NCBI RefSeq assembly: GCF_902686445.1
Contig: NC_062222.1
Span: 134,981,035-135,045,034, forward strand
Length of the DNA: 64,000 nt
Source of the DNA: Sciurus carolinensis
Taxonomy: Eukaryota > Chordata > Mammalia > Rodentia > Sciuridae
Direction of reading: 5' to 3'
Each line of letters begins with the position of its first letter. Position 1 is the stretch's first letter. The notes beneath the pieces are model-generated. The model made no database searches. It was given only the letters and a program-made list of their open reading frames with translations, and was not told where the DNA came from. Of the stretch, positions 22,355 to 35,390 are shown piece by piece. The position numbers and the translations under genes are program-made.

Positions 22355-25300
22355 GGGAAAGTAGCCTTCCTTTCCCCCATTTTGCTCTCAAAATATAAAC
22401 TCATTTAATGCAAAGCATTCCTGGATCAGGCAGGCATGTTTTAACTACCAGCACATCGAGTCTCAATGGCATTCATATCACACATAAAATGCCATTTCTT
22501 TCAAAACTTTAGTCTGAATACTTTATAAGTCTAATTTTGCTTCTCCTAATGAGTAGATTTTACTACACAAGACCCAATTAAAATTTTAATAAGTGAAAAA
22601 AGTATAAGAAATATTAATGTGGGAACAAGGAGATTTCATTTACTAAAAAAGCTGAGGGCGTTTCCTTGAAGTATCTCTACCATAGATTTTGTACTACATT
22701 TATTAAAATATGACACAGCTTTTACCTGGGAACAGTTTACCAGGCAGCATTATCTACTACTCAAAGAGGAAGTGTACTCTGCGTAAGTAAAACACTGGAA
22801 ACTACGCTGCTTAAAAAACTAGGCTACGTACTTTTAAAAATAATATTTAGAAACAATATAAAGAGTATCTGTGATAATCCACAAATTAATCCACCTCTCT
22901 AGAGCCAGAAACTTGTCTCTCACAAGGAATTTAAGGCAACCATACAGTAAAACCAGCCAAAGGTAATGAAACTATAAAGAAATCTTTCCTGATAGAATGA
23001 ATATATTTTAAAGTCAATATGACTGACAACAGAAAAGATATCTTTCTTTTTTTTTTAATCATTTAAAAAAAAAAAAAGTCTCCTGAAAAGAGATCTGGTT
23101 TGAAGTATGTCACACCATAGTTTGCCAGTCATGAATCCCAGTTCATTTTTAAAATGAGGTCTATTTCCTGTAATTTCAGATATTTTAGAGTACAATTATT
23201 TTACATTTTTATGATGCCTTTGGGGTATCATTACAAATATTTTTATGTGTTTAAATTTAGGAAAGTAAAATTAAGTAATAGCTTCTCTTAAAGGGAGCTG
23301 TCAACTCTCCCCTGAACAAAAGTCTTTGTTTTAAAGCAATCTAGAGATTTATATCCCTAGTAACCATAGAAATTAGTCTTAAGCTTTAGGGAAAAAAAAT
23401 TGCATAAAATGGTCTTTATTTAATTAAAATCAGAGCTCTGCTCTTAGAAATAAGAACCTTCTTTTGAACAGAAGGAATTTTCCACGGAGTAAAATTGTTT
23501 TAACTCAAGGTAGCACTCTGTGATAAATTAATCAAACACGTTTAGCTGGCTCTTGAACTTGTGTGCACACAACGTTAAGAAAGAGTTTGCTCCGAGACTA
23601 CAGCCACTGAAAACTTTTCGTAAGAAAAGAAAGTGAAACACACGCAGGACCCAAATAGTATTTGTAGATGATCTAAGTATGAGCAGAAAAAGAAAAGGCC
23701 AAGGAGACGATTTAACAATAACAGTGAAGAGAAGCACCCGTGGTGGAAGTGGCTTTGTATTAGGAAACGGCAGTTCCATTCAGGGTTCCTTCCTGTGAAG
23801 ACCCGACCATGTGCCATTCTGGGGTTGACTGTCACTTCCCGCTTCACATGTACTGCAATGGAGATGTGCTCTTAATCCTGCTTACCACCCTGTGGCTACA
23901 ACAGGTTTATTTCTGATTTAAAACCCACCGGGCAGCACGGGGGACTCTGGGCGCTCTCAAGCAGCACTCTCTGAGTGGCCCGCACGAGAGGGATGGTAAA
24001 GACAAACCCTCAAACATTTTCAAAATGTCAGTTTTCAAGGTTTATGAAATTCAGATGCTGAGGAAGTCTGCAGACTACCAAATGTAATTAATTTTCATGA
24101 GATTTAAAATCTGTAGCTTTGGGGTTTTCTCTGTATAATGAATAATTTTAAAAGTCAGTCACATTCTGATTCTCATTATATTTTTTTGAAAATGCCCATT
24201 TGGAAATGAAGCTATTGCTGATCATATCATAAAACAAATTTTAAATACCTGTGAAGTAGTCATTTTAACATATTGTACACACCAAGTAAATTCCAAACTA
24301 CAAATATTTCTGCTTTTAGATAATCGAAATGTTTAAAGAGGCCAAAAAGAGGTATTTCTCCACAGAAGTTTATGCTCTGCTAAGAATGGGGAATATTTCT
24401 CATCTTCTGTGAGCAATGCCACTTTTTGGGAAAAGTATGGGTGTTCGTTCCTCTACTGAATATGGCCAGACTCACAGTCGACGGAGGGAAAATTCACCAA
24501 GCACTTAAGAAGATCAAGACATCTTGGTATATATAATGAGTTGCAGAAGGGGACAGAAAATGGTGAGGAATTTTAAATGGCAGGAGTAGGCAGTTTCCAC
24601 TGTATTTAATGGACACCACAACATGTTCACTTGGATAGTCCAAAAAGCTATTCCTGGTCGGTCAAAAAGGCTTTTGTTTGGGTAAAGGGATAAGAATCAG
24701 GAATTCTGATTCAAATGACAGTTTTACTATCTTCATTGTAGTCTGTGCATTGTCACAGTAACTGGTTCCCAAATATACATATATATTTCAAATATATACA
24801 ATTCCTATATGCATGAATTTTCACTTTTAACTCAAACAATCAACAATGCTAGAAATATAAAATCTATGCTAGTATACCAATAAAAATTATCTGTGATAGT
24901 TTAAAATAATCTCAAAGCACAATGCCATGTTAAAGTTTTTACAATACCATGGCTGCAAAAGCAAAATGGCAGTGTTGGTAGCAGCAGCACTGCAGTGTCT
25001 TTGCCCTCCCCCAGGTCAGCCTACACAGGCAGGAGCTTATGAAAGATGCAAGAGCCCTCAGTTCACGAGGAACCAAGCACTGGAAAGCACTTCATGGGCT
25101 TTTGACTAAGTTTTTAAAACTCTTCTTCCTCTCATGCAAGGAAAACCAACATGGTAAATATATATTCTTTCCTTATCTCTTCTTAACCCCAGATATTCTG
25201 TGGTGGTCCCCTCTAAAATTTTATCTTGTAGACAAAGCCTTACACAGGGGTCAGGTAATCTAAGTCTGCAAAGCGCACAAGAGCACACTGAGGTGACAGA

Positions 25301-25639
25301 TAATGAAAACACTGTGAATAAAAGCTAGTAATAGTTACAGTAGTAAGAAAGTATTTATAACCACATATTTGTACATAGTATTGAATGAGTATTCTGCACA
25401 AAGACTATATCTTGGCTTACAGTGTAACCTTATCAAATAACTTCTCTGAGCTTCAATTCTTGCATATAAAACAAAGGGACTGCATTCCCTGATCCCTAGA
25501 TCTATTGTAGCTCCAAAAATTCCATGGCTTCTTGCATTTGACTGAAATATCAACAGTATATTTTCAAGTGATTTTTTTTTATATCCACATCTTATAGGTA
25601 CTATGCTCCATTTGCAGGAGAAAGGATTAACATTTCTTT

Positions 25640-25780
25640 ACATCTACTATTTTACAAAGCATACTCCATACTTCTATATTATCTCATTTAATGTTCACAA
25701 CAATCCTCTTGGTATACCTTTCTCATTTCATGGGTAAAAAAACCAAACCTGGCTCTGTCCACTTAACTTTCTATGCTCTT
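25640..25780 (-). mobile_element. MIR-like relic
   Basis: Reverse MIR-like text: 'CTATATTATCTCATTTAATG', 'TTCACAACAATCCTCTTGG' and 'CTCATTTCATGGGTAAAAAA'. Short and diverged. Confidence 0.5.
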
Positions 25781-26224
25781 TCTAGACAGTATGCAATCTG
25801 CCCTAATGCAAAGAAACAACATATTGAATCATACACTATATAATTAACAATCAAGTCATGTTGTGTGTGCTGTGTTGGGCACTGTGCAAGACACAGAGGT
25901 AGGAAGCTTGTCCTTGTCTCCCCAGTGCCTACCTTAATGGGGCTAAACTATACAAGCTATATATATATGACCTTAACTGTAAAAGGTCACAGGAGCCCCA
26001 TAATGCCATGAAACGAGGGGAAGTAGAGATTACAATGCACTAGAAAACAGAGGAAGTAACAATTTACCTCCAAAGCAGAAAAGGGAAGACTTGACTGGTT
26101 GCCTTGTAAAATGTTTTTCTCACTCCCTGATCCCTCTCCAAATGACTCTGTATAAGCCAGGTTGAGAACAACTGATGCAGGAGACACAGGAATGTGTCTG
26201 AGCATGGATCATGCAGTCTTGTCT

Positions 26225-26410
26225 GGATCCAATACCAGTTCTGACATTCATGAGCTGCACTGCCATTCCCAAATCACTCTGTCTTGGTCTCAGTATCCTC
26301 ATCTGTAAAATGGGGTAAACAACAGGGCATACTTCATAAGGTACATGAAATGCAAAGGGCCCAAGAAAGCAGCTGGCATACAGTAAGTACTGTACAAATG
26401 CTGGAAGATT
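26225..26410 (+). mobile_element. MIR relic
   Basis: Forward MIR landmarks: 'ATCCAATACCAGTTCTGACA', 'GTCTCAGTATCCTCATCTGT', 'AAAATGGGGTAAACAACAGG', 'AGCTGGCATACAGTAAGTAC' and 'TACAAATGCTGG'. A clear, nearly full copy. Confidence 0.8.
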
Positions 26411-26964
26411 CAGTGAAGGAATTTTTGTAAGCCCATGGTGTTAAAATGTCCTTTTACAAATCATGGGGATAGAAGACGGATGTTTTTCTTCTTTTATATT
26501 TAAATTGTATGGTTAAATGCAAAAACAAACAAAAAGATAATCTTATGTCAGTCCATCTCCAGCCCCTCAATGCCAGGTCAAATTTTTAAACACAAAAATG
26601 ACAAAATGAAATTCAATTTTAGATAAATGAATTCTGCTAAATAAATCAGAACAGGTAAATTCTGTTTTTTAAAAAGGAGGTTCTTACAGTATCCTAATGT
26701 AAAAAAATGGAAGAAGTTAAAATTCAAGGTAGATGACAAAGTTCTGTAGTATTATACTAGGACTCTAAAAACTACCCACTTCTGAAATGTAAGGAAGGTA
26801 AATGAGAAAATCTGTGATTATCAGATGATTCAATGTTTTATCCTATTGTTTAATTACATTTCTTTATATAATGTTTCTTCATCAAGAGCTCTTTACCATA
26901 TCCACTTTCAAAAAAAAGTAAGTATTTTTTTCACTTATTCTTTACATTCCAAGAAAGGTAAAGC

Positions 26965-27050
26965 AAGTAATATAACATACTCCATTTAAACATGAAGAAA
27001 CTGAGACTCAGAGGGACTTGCTCAAGTCACCATTAACCGAAATGGGCACT
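26965..27050 (-). mobile_element. MIR relic fragment
   Basis: The core 'TCCATTTAAACATGAAGAAA' followed by 'CTGAGACTCAGAGGGACTTG' and 'CTCAAGTCACC' matches the reverse MIR centre. Confidence 0.6.
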
Positions 27051-27595
27051 GACTTCTTAAACAGCAGTGAGCTAAGTGGGAGGAAGGGTATGGGCAGCAA
27101 AAGGGTATCCAAAAATCACTGAGGCCTGTGTGGTCTTCCTGCTGTCTCTCTACTCGGCCAGTGCAATCCTGCAGCTGGAGTCCCTAGGCTACCCGCCCTC
27201 CTGGCTAGACCTTATCTATCTGCTCAGGCTAAACTCCCCACTGTTTTCCTAAACCAGTACAGCCAACCCATCACTGAGGCCTATAGGTCTTTTTAAGGGC
27301 TCCTCAATTCCTTTCCCGTGGCGCATCCCTCAGTCTCAGCCTTGCAGCCTCTCTACTTTCCCAGTCAACATCCCACTGAGCTTGCCCCACCCTTATGACA
27401 GGGACAAAAAGCTGAGGTCTGGGATATTTGTGTTATATTAAAATCAGTAGCTTCTGTGTATCATTTCAAGGATACTTATGATGCTACCCCGCCCAATGTG
27501 TATGTGTGTTGGGGATGGGGGTCCTACCAGTCACATTACACCATCCTGTCATCCAGGAGACTAAAATTTTGAAAGGTTTGAGCACTTAGGATGCC

Positions 27596-27611
27596 AAAAA
27601 AAAAAAAAAAA
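27596..27611 (+). repeat. A homopolymer
   Basis: Sixteen consecutive A in otherwise unique sequence. The bases before it show no retroposon body that I can identify. Confidence 0.85.
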
Positions 27612-28224
27612 GGATCGGATGCTTAAAATAGCTAGATGCAGTGTGGGACACAGCTGACTTGGAAGCCCTCAGAAGGCAGGGAGACTCCCTCACATACTGC
27701 CAAGACAGCCACCTCAACCTAAAAGGAGGCCTCATCCAAGTGCCTAGACAATGAAAGCACCAGCTGCTTCGTGTCGGACACATTCAAATTCCACAAGGCC
27801 AGGGCCTTTATCAGAGCAGTTTCTGAGGACAGTGGCTCAGAATCTAGGCCCGAGATTGGCCACACAGAGGACGTCTGCCAGACTGCCACTCGGGATCCAG
27901 AGCCAGGGGAGCAGTGAAGGCACGAGACTCCCCCATTCCAGTACCTGCACAAGGCGGCCTTCTTGGGCTGGACCCAGCACAGCTTGATCTCCAACTTTAG
28001 GATCAGGTTAAATACCCAGAATCACTGATGATATGCCATTGAGGAGCACAGACTTCCATTTTCTAAGATGTTTATAATGCACCATCAGTGAAGAAAAACT
28101 TGGGGGAAAATGTTGCCACTCAATTAATCAGCATTGAGTAAGTCTGAAATTATCTGTAATGTTACTTTTTATTATTATTTGGTAAAATCAATTCCAAAAA
28201 CATCAATAGCACTCATGTGGCATT

Positions 28225-28470
28225 ATGCACAAGCAATTTCATCCAGTTCTACAAATATTAACTCATTCAATTCTCATTAGTGACCTTGTGTGGTTGCTAT
28301 TACTTTGCACATGAGGAAACTCATCATCTCTTATTTTATATAGGAGGGAAGTGAGACTTGGAAAGGTTGAATACTCTGCCCAAAGTGACTCGGCTGGTCA
28401 AAAAGAAGCAGATCATAACCCAGCCAACCTGGGAGTGGAATGTCTGCTCCTAGGTACTGTCTGTCCTGCC
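28225..28470 (-). mobile_element. MIR relic
   Basis: Reverse MIR: 'ATTAACTCATTCAATTCTCA', 'GGTTGCTATTACTTTGCACA', 'TGAGGAAACTCATC', a short internal insertion, then 'GACTTGGAAAGGTTGAATAC' and 'TCTGCCCAAAGTGACTCGGC'. Confidence 0.6.
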
Positions 28471-30739
28471 TGTCATGCTCCAGCTGTCAGGAAAGCAATC
28501 CATGAGCTCTGTCAAGGACAAATGTGGTCACTGGTTTCCTCTGTCACACCTTCCTGAGATCTATCAACTACACTTAGAATGAAATCTGTCTTATTCTTAT
28601 GGAATTAAGCAAATATTAACTTTATCTTCTAAGATACAAGAATGTCAGGAGACAACAGGCTTTGGGTCAGAGAATGTGTACTCACAGGTGTTTGAGTGGG
28701 AAGGTACATGGTTTCAGAGAGGCAGGGTTACTAACTGCCATAAGTGGGCAGGTGTGTTTCCCTACTTACTAAGTAGGAAGCCACGTATGCCTCATAATAA
28801 TATTCATTAGGAAACCCAAATTGAAACACTCTTTTTTAGAAAAGGATTCTCATTCCACAGAACCTCCCTCCACTAGAAATTTGTAACTCATTTCTATAGG
28901 TATTCCTTAAATTTGGAAGTTTTTTTTTTTTTCCTTTTTAAAGAATATCCTACCTCCCTGCTTCCACACACCCTGGGAAGCACTCTCAGCAAAAAGCAGC
29001 AAATAGATTTGAAGTAACTCTTTCACTTTTTTGCAAATAGTATTATATAGTAAGACTAATAATAGTAATAATAATAACCCCCAAATAATGATAATATTAC
29101 TGTCAATATGTCTTCAATCGTCAGCATAAGGAATTGCACATGATAGCTATCCCATAAATATTTACTGAGTAAATAAAAGTAAGTACATGTATTTGGACTA
29201 TCTAAATCATTGATCCAATCCAAAATTTAAAATTTCATAAACTCCCCCAAGGAAAACAGTTCTGTGATACTAATTCACTGTCAGAACAAAATTATCAGCT
29301 AATATAATATAGGTAGTCAGGACACTTAAGGGGTATGATCACAAACAGTTTCTACATGGACATAAATTAATACCCCCAAATATGAGGCAAAGAGGAAGAA
29401 ATCTGAATTCTAAGAAAAAGCTCTAGGTTTCTAATAAGGGATGGCAGGGGAGAGGCCAAACACTGGGAAGACAATGGCATTTTCCACTCTGCAGGCCTTG
29501 AAGAATAAGACCTGGCCCACTTCATAAAGCCTCCGGAAGCCCTGCACACGGCAGGAGGTTCCCCTCCACAGCACCATCCAGCTGTAGAATCCCTTCATTA
29601 GAGCACAGGGAACAAAATTTACAACTAGGCCAAAGAGACAAATGAAGAGCTAAAGGTGCCTCTTCATAGCAGGAAAGTAACAATCTAAGGCCATCACGAA
29701 TTTACACACGACAAATGCTTCAAAATTTTATCCAAGTGCCCAACAAACTTTCCTTAAAAGATCTTTCTTTCAAATTAAAAACAGTAGCTTTATTAATGCA
29801 CGAGCCATTTCAAATTTGAAACACAACTCTAAACCATACCTTGTGGAATGGAAAGCCATAATTGTAATGTGGACTGAGACCAACTGAAATCAATATAAGA
29901 AATTTGAAGTAAGTAAATACTTTTTTTCCTGGGGGTAGTATAAAACGTATGAAATTACAGTAGTAAGAAGTTATTAATTTGAAATTATAAAGTGGAATTG
30001 AGGACTTCAAAATATTCATAGATTTTTCAAAGAATCCTGAAAGCAAAGAAAACCACACCATACTCTGGAAAAGCTTACCTTTTAGAAAAACAACATTTAA
30101 TTTACACAGCTACTTGACCATGGTGCACAAGAAAGAAACAGCAATATGGACCCACCAACCCGGCACTGACCAAAGCAGCATTTTCAGGTTCATGGGTATT
30201 CATGACTGGCTTCTACACTACTATTCATTATTTAATAGCTAACCCAACTTAATTATTAAACCTAAACTAGGTAAGAATAGGACCTGTGTCAAGTTACCTG
30301 TATAAAAGAATACTCTGGCAAGCAGATTTATGAAAATCTCAACAATCACTGGGCAAAAAAATCACTAACAGCAGAAAATTACCTTTGAGTCAAAAAAAAC
30401 TAACCAGAGGCACTCAAAAATGCTTGTTAGATGAAAGAATAAAGGAGTGCTCATTCAACAGGGGGAAACGGCTTTTCAAAAAATTTCTTCCCAAATAAAG
30501 TGACTGTTGATTGAATCAATTATCCTGGATCTAACCCACGTTCCAAATGGATCAGTGTTTCACACCAGCAGGATCTGCACACTGTGGGTAGAAGTGGGGT
30601 GGCTGTGTGACTACCTAGGCATAGGTTTTAGGGACTGCATATCTATGATGCTATCTTCAGTGGGACCTTAAAAATGACTTTTCTGCCACTTTGAAAAAAA
30701 AAAAAGCTTTACCTATTCAATTGTATTTTAAATTTTATA

Positions 30740-31150
30740 ACCTTATTTTCTGCATATAGTGGAGAATTTATAAAACACACAAAATATAAAGAAAATAAGA
30801 TCAACCCATATAACATCACCTTGAAATAGGCTTGTGTATTTTTATTCAGCTATGCATATACTTTATATAAATGAAACCATCTTATGTATACAATTCTATA
30901 TTCTACTTATTTTACTTAATACTCTAATGAGTACTTTCCCATGCAATTAAAAATTCTTCTAAAAGATTAGCTTTAATGGATAGCATTTCACTTTTTAAGG
31001 TTATTATTAACATTTATAGTAATTTAATTATTTCTCTGTTGTTGGACAACCAGGTTGTTTCTTTTAATTTTTCACAAGGACTTAGTATGCTACAAAGAAC
31101 ATCTACTTTGCTACACCAGAGTATTTTTGTACACAAAACCTTTGTCTGTT
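30740..31150 (-). mobile_element. Old L1-type LINE relic
   Basis: Plus-strand text 'TAATGAGTACTTTCCCATGC', 'AAAAATTCTTCTAAAAGATT', 'TGTTGTTGGACAACCAGGTT' and 'GTTTCTTTTAATTTTTCAC' resembles the reverse complement of an ancient L1-type 3' portion. The subfamily is not resolved and boundaries are soft. Confidence 0.45.
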
Positions 31151-31414
31151 TTGTAGTTCATTAAGAGAAAGACTGAAAAGAGCAATTACAAAGTAAAAAG
31201 TGAGAAGCATTCTAAAATCCTGATGCATTTTGCTGAAGTGCTTCCTGTCCTATTTGCCTCAAACTTGGGCACAAGACAACTCTTCCAACCGTGTTGCCCA
31301 CGCCTCCCCTCTGCTGTTCATGATGGTTGCAGTGCAAAACAAATGTGTCTATCCAAACATGAGAAAATCCAACTCCTTTCACCTCACATTAGTAACCATT
31401 TTATCTATGCAGGG

Positions 31415-31510
31415 CAAAATAAGACCTCAGTTTCCTCATCTGGAAAATGAGAGGAGTCAGATGAAATGACCTCTCAGGATGTTCTGAGTTCTAACATTTT
31501 ATAATTCTCT
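31415..31510 (+). mobile_element. MIR relic fragment
   Basis: 'GACCTCAGTTTCCTCATCTG', 'GAAAATGAGAGGAGTCAGAT' and 'GATGTTCTGAGTTCTAACAT' match the second half of a forward MIR. Confidence 0.6.
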
Positions 31511-33321
31511 TGTGGTGTAGACATCACATGTTTAGGTTCACAGAACACTGGTAGAAGAACAAGACAGGACCTACTCACTTAGAGTTGTCCAGCTGTCACT
31601 CAATCTGCTTCCCTTGGAGTAGATCACGAAGAATAACCTTTGCAAATTGGAAATAACTTATAAACAACTGCCACACTGTTTCATAAAAAGAAAGATAACA
31701 TTCACTTCTGGGATTTAAATACATAACCTAGTTTTTGATTCTCAATTCAGACTCCATAAAACTAGATGCCACAGTTGGAAATTCTGATTCAAAATTATGA
31801 CTTCACAGAAAACCAGATGCTATAGTGAAGATAAGGTTTCCTGGAGAAGTGCAGCATTTTAAAAGGCAATCGAAAATCTGTATTAGATTTTCTGCAGAAA
31901 AGCAGAAACCTCCAGGACACAACTAAGCATTAAGAATCTGAACACTAACAAAAAGATGAAGCTGCCAATCTGCAGTAAATATTTCTTAGCAGCAACAATG
32001 TACTTATTTGATGCACACAGAGACCTCTATGAAGTTAATGTACCTAAAATTACCTACCAGGTACCTTAAAAGTACCATAGGCAGAAAGAAAACAAATGAC
32101 AACACAATTTTTTAAAACTGTATAAAAACCACATTAGTATAAAAAATACTAAAAACACCCTAATGTTGTTTTAACAGAGAAATTGAATAGAATCTTGTTA
32201 CTTGAAAAACAGTAAAAGTTACCTAAAACAAAATAGGTAGGAAAACAGAGAAAAGGAGTTTAAAAAGTAGCATTACTATTAAGTTAGCCAGAAGCTAAAG
32301 TGTCAACAAAAACTTTACTTGTAAAGGAACATTTTTGTTCTTAAAAATTAACCTCATAGCATAGAAGACTATTCAGGAATAAAATACTTTTCCTTTTATA
32401 TCTTTTCAAAAGAAAATGAAAAGTTTATAGATTTGGAGTCAAATTTTACATAGAAAGTTTTTCCCTGTATTTAATACCAGTGGAAAAAAAAAGGTTTTTT
32501 ACTGAGCTCTCACTCCATGCCTCCAGTTGAGGAAATTGTGGTTTTAAAAAAAAAAAAAATCCACAGCTCTTGGCCCTGGTGTAGCTTTCAGCAGCAGTAC
32601 ACAGAGCAGAGGGACAAACACCCCTGCAAGTAGCTCCTCAGTTGCTAAGTGTTTTTGGAACAAATAATTTTAAGGGAGCCGCAGTCTAGCGCCCCTCCTG
32701 CCCTGCATCCCTCCTCTCCCCAAGGTATCTCTGCAGGGTGACTTTCCCACACCCCACACCCTCTCTCTCTCCCACTCCAGGAGGGACAGACAGCTCCCAC
32801 TAGCCCTGGCTTATTGTGCTCACTATCCTGGTCTAAACACGTTAGACAAAGGGACATGGGATACTCCTGGGCAAGGTGAGAAAGGGGGATGACTCCAATG
32901 ACCTACGACAAATCTTTTCCCAAGTCCAGGGACTCCTGATTTCTTCCATTCAACAAAATAAATGGAAGATCTGAGTTTTCATCTGTACGATCATTAAGGT
33001 AAAAAAAAAAGAGTGCATGGCAGTTTGGGCCTAGAACTCAAGAGGAAGTTCTCAGAGCTGAGTGGGCAACAGTGCTTTTAGAAAACTTGCAACTTTCATT
33101 CTCGTCTCCTTATTTATGCAAATAAGTCTTCTTGGTTCTAATGTCTGTAAGACAAGAAAACTAAGAGAACAATTGATATTGACCCCTTACACATTTCAAA
33201 AAAGTAATATTTATCTACTTGCAACTTAGAAAAACTTGTGAAGTTTTCTACTTAGAAAAACAAAATGAGTCTCTCCATTGCCTTCAGAGATTTTTCCCAA
33301 CAAATAAGGTATTTTAATTTT

Positions 33322-33530
33322 TATTTTTTTGGTACTAAGGTTTGAACCCAGGGGTGCTTTACCACTGAGTCACATCCCAGTTCTTTTTTGTTAATTTTTT
33401 ATTTTGAAATAGGTTGTCATTAAGTTCCTGAGGTCTCACTAAGTTGCTAAGGCTGGTCTCACACTTTAGATTCTCCTGTCTCAGCCTCCTGAGTCGCTGG
33501 GATTTCTGGTATGCACCACTATGCCTGGCT
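33322..33530 (-). mobile_element. B1-dID SINE
   Basis: Reverse composite SINE: 'GGTACTAAGGTTTGAACCCA', 'ACCACTGAGTCACATCCCAG', then 'GGTCTCACTAAGTTGCTAAG', 'GTCTCAGCCTCCTGAGTCGC' and 'GCACCACTATGCCTGGCTT'. Full length and moderately diverged. Confidence 0.9.
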
Positions 33531-34550
33531 TGCATTTTTTGTTTTAATTCATGTGCACCAATAATAATCACAAAGGAAATTCAATACAGAACACTTGTAG
33601 TCTTTTGGGCATCAGTGGAAATTTATTTTTAAGTTAAATTTCAACTTGCACACCTATTTTTGTTGCACAGAAGTATGACAGAATAATTAATGAAAAAATT
33701 TCCAAGCATAAACACAGATGAGATATTATGTAAGGAAAGCAAAAAGGAAATATTGGTTCTATGAGAAAAAGTGGTTAAAATTTACAACTGTATAAAATTT
33801 TTCCCAGAGTTTTTTTTAACAAATGATAATGGCATTTGGATTCCATGGGCTACATTTAAAGGAATGATAAAAAGTTTCAATTTAAAATGTCAAGTTTCAT
33901 TGTATGTTAGAAATTATATCCTTTGCAACTATTTAAGCTTATGAGGAAAAATTAAATATGTCAGTTTAAAATATGTATGAGGGTTACCTGTTTTTTTTTC
34001 AAAATTCTTTTTGGGGATACATGAACAAAAGTTTGAAAGCCACTGGCTTATAATCTGGTAGGGTGAAAAACACTAAGCATGCATTTACAAATAAAGCTGT
34101 GTGACACAAAAGAATCAGGATAGGATGAGAGCAGGGAACACAGGTTGCCAACTTAGTCTGGGGAAGGAGCAGAGGTAAACCTCAGGAGAGGAGGACTGTG
34201 ACTGTCTTGTTCGCTCTGGTAGTCCTGAGATCTAGAATAAATGAAAGGAATGTTTGAGCTGAGAAATAAAATTTAAAAGGAGCTGCCCCAGCAGAGCGTG
34301 TGTTGGTGGGGAGGGGCTCACGAAGAGAGAGCAGATCTGCGAAGGCTGAGGCAGAGGCTCAACGCTCCAGGAATCAGGCTCTGCTCCACAAACTATGAAG
34401 GATTCTCTTGGATTTTTTGGGTTCCCCCCCCCAAAAGAGATAATTGGAAAGAAACATTTCAATCAAGAAGTGACCTATTCAGGTTCACCTTTCATATATT
34501 TATTATCTCTCAGAAAAAAACTTATTGCTAATCAGTCAGAAGAAAGAATT

Positions 34551-34570
34551 CATCCATCCATCCATCCATC
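34551..34570. repeat. (CATC)n microsatellite
   Basis: Five perfect CATC units within unique sequence. Confidence 0.9.
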
Positions 34571-34655
34571 AGATTTGAACTGAATATCTGTTTTGTGCTG
34601 GGTCCCCTATTAGGCACTGAGGGTACAGGGCTAAACAGAACCCAAAACCCACAAA

Positions 34656-34754
34656 ATTTTGTTTTGTTTGTTGTTTTTGGCAGAGATGGGGATCAAATCC
34701 AGGGCCTTCCACATGATAGGCAAGTGCTCTACCACTGAGTTGCACCACCAGCCC
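34656..34754 (-). mobile_element. Stand-alone ID-like SINE
   Basis: Reverse tRNA-Ala-derived ID element: T-rich tail, 'GAGATGGGGATCAAATCCAG', 'GGCCTTCCACATGATAGGCA', 'AGTGCTCTACCACTGAGTTG' and 'CACCACCAGCCC'. There is no B1 half. It carries internal promoter-box relics but is a retroposon, not a tRNA gene. Confidence 0.85.
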
Positions 34755-34951
34755 AAGAATTATTTACTTTAAGAGAATAAAAAACAAGATTATTGGGAGC
34801 CTCTGAAAATATTTCAAATTACATGTATGATAAGGGACTTCTATCCAGCATACATAAAAATCTCTAAAGTTAAAATTAAGGAAACAACTCAGTTTAAAAG
34901 TAGGCAAAACCCTTGAACAGACACTTCACTAAAAATGGAAAACAGGCACAC

Positions 34952-35200
34952 AAAAGATGTTCAACAAGCTAGGCACAGTGGTGCACACCTGTAATCCCAC
35001 TGACTTGGGAGTCTGAGACAGGAGAATCCCAAGTCTGAGGTCAATATGAGCAACTTGGTGAGGCCCTAAGTGACTTAGCAAGGAAGACGCTGTCTCAAAA
35101 TAAGAAATTAAAAGGGGCTGGGGATGCAGCTCAGTGGTAAAGTGCCCCTGGGTTCAATCCCCAGGACCAAAAAAAAAGTACCTATAAAAGATACTCAACA
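34952..35200 (+). mobile_element. B1-dID SINE inside the L1
   Basis: Full composite SINE (34968-35178) starting 'GCTAGGCACAGTGGTGCACA' and ending with the ID box 'GGCTGGGGATGCAGCTCAGT' and an A tail. Target-site duplications AAAAGATGTTCAACA (34952-34966) and AAAAGATACTCAACA (35186-35200) match at 13 of 15 and lie in L1 sequence. Confidence 0.9.
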
Positions 35201-35390
35201 TTATTAATCATTAGAGAAATGCTAATTAACAAAGAAATAGTACTACACACCTAGTAAAATAGCTAAAATTTTATTTTCCTGACAACATCAAACACTGGCG
35301 AGGATGTGGAGCAACTAGAACTCTCACACATTGCTGGTGGAAATAGAAAATGGTATGGCACTTTGGGAAACAAGCTGGCAGGTTTTGTTG

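Larger units (their letters stand above)
19900..24950. other. Unique AT-rich block of unknown role
   Basis: A 5-kb block with almost no recognisable transposon, many A/T runs, and on the minus strand a texture like a long 3' untranslated region, with scattered TTTATT/AATAAA and ATTTA motifs. Conventional poly(A) motifs occur on both strands, so direction cannot be set. No coding frame with a family resemblance is present. It may be conserved noncoding DNA, an unannotated terminal exon, or plain AT-rich intron. Confidence 0.4.
15600..33320. other. 17.7-kb stretch free of B1-dID SINEs
   Basis: Between the SINE at 15.35 kb and the one at 33.3 kb I find no lineage-specific SINE and no full L1. 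There are only old MIR relics, one L1-type relic, microsatellites and unique sequence. Part of it (about 19.9-24.9 kb) is very AT-rich. Elsewhere in the window such SINEs occur every few kilobases. This could mean selection against insertions (regulatory or transcribed sequence) or chance. Confidence 0.6.

Noticed and set aside
30028..30080. Minus-strand acceptor (TTTTCTTTGCTTTCAG) and a nearby GTAAGC donor
   Set aside because: The donor lies before the acceptor in transcription order, so they do not bound an exon, and the following open frame has no family match.
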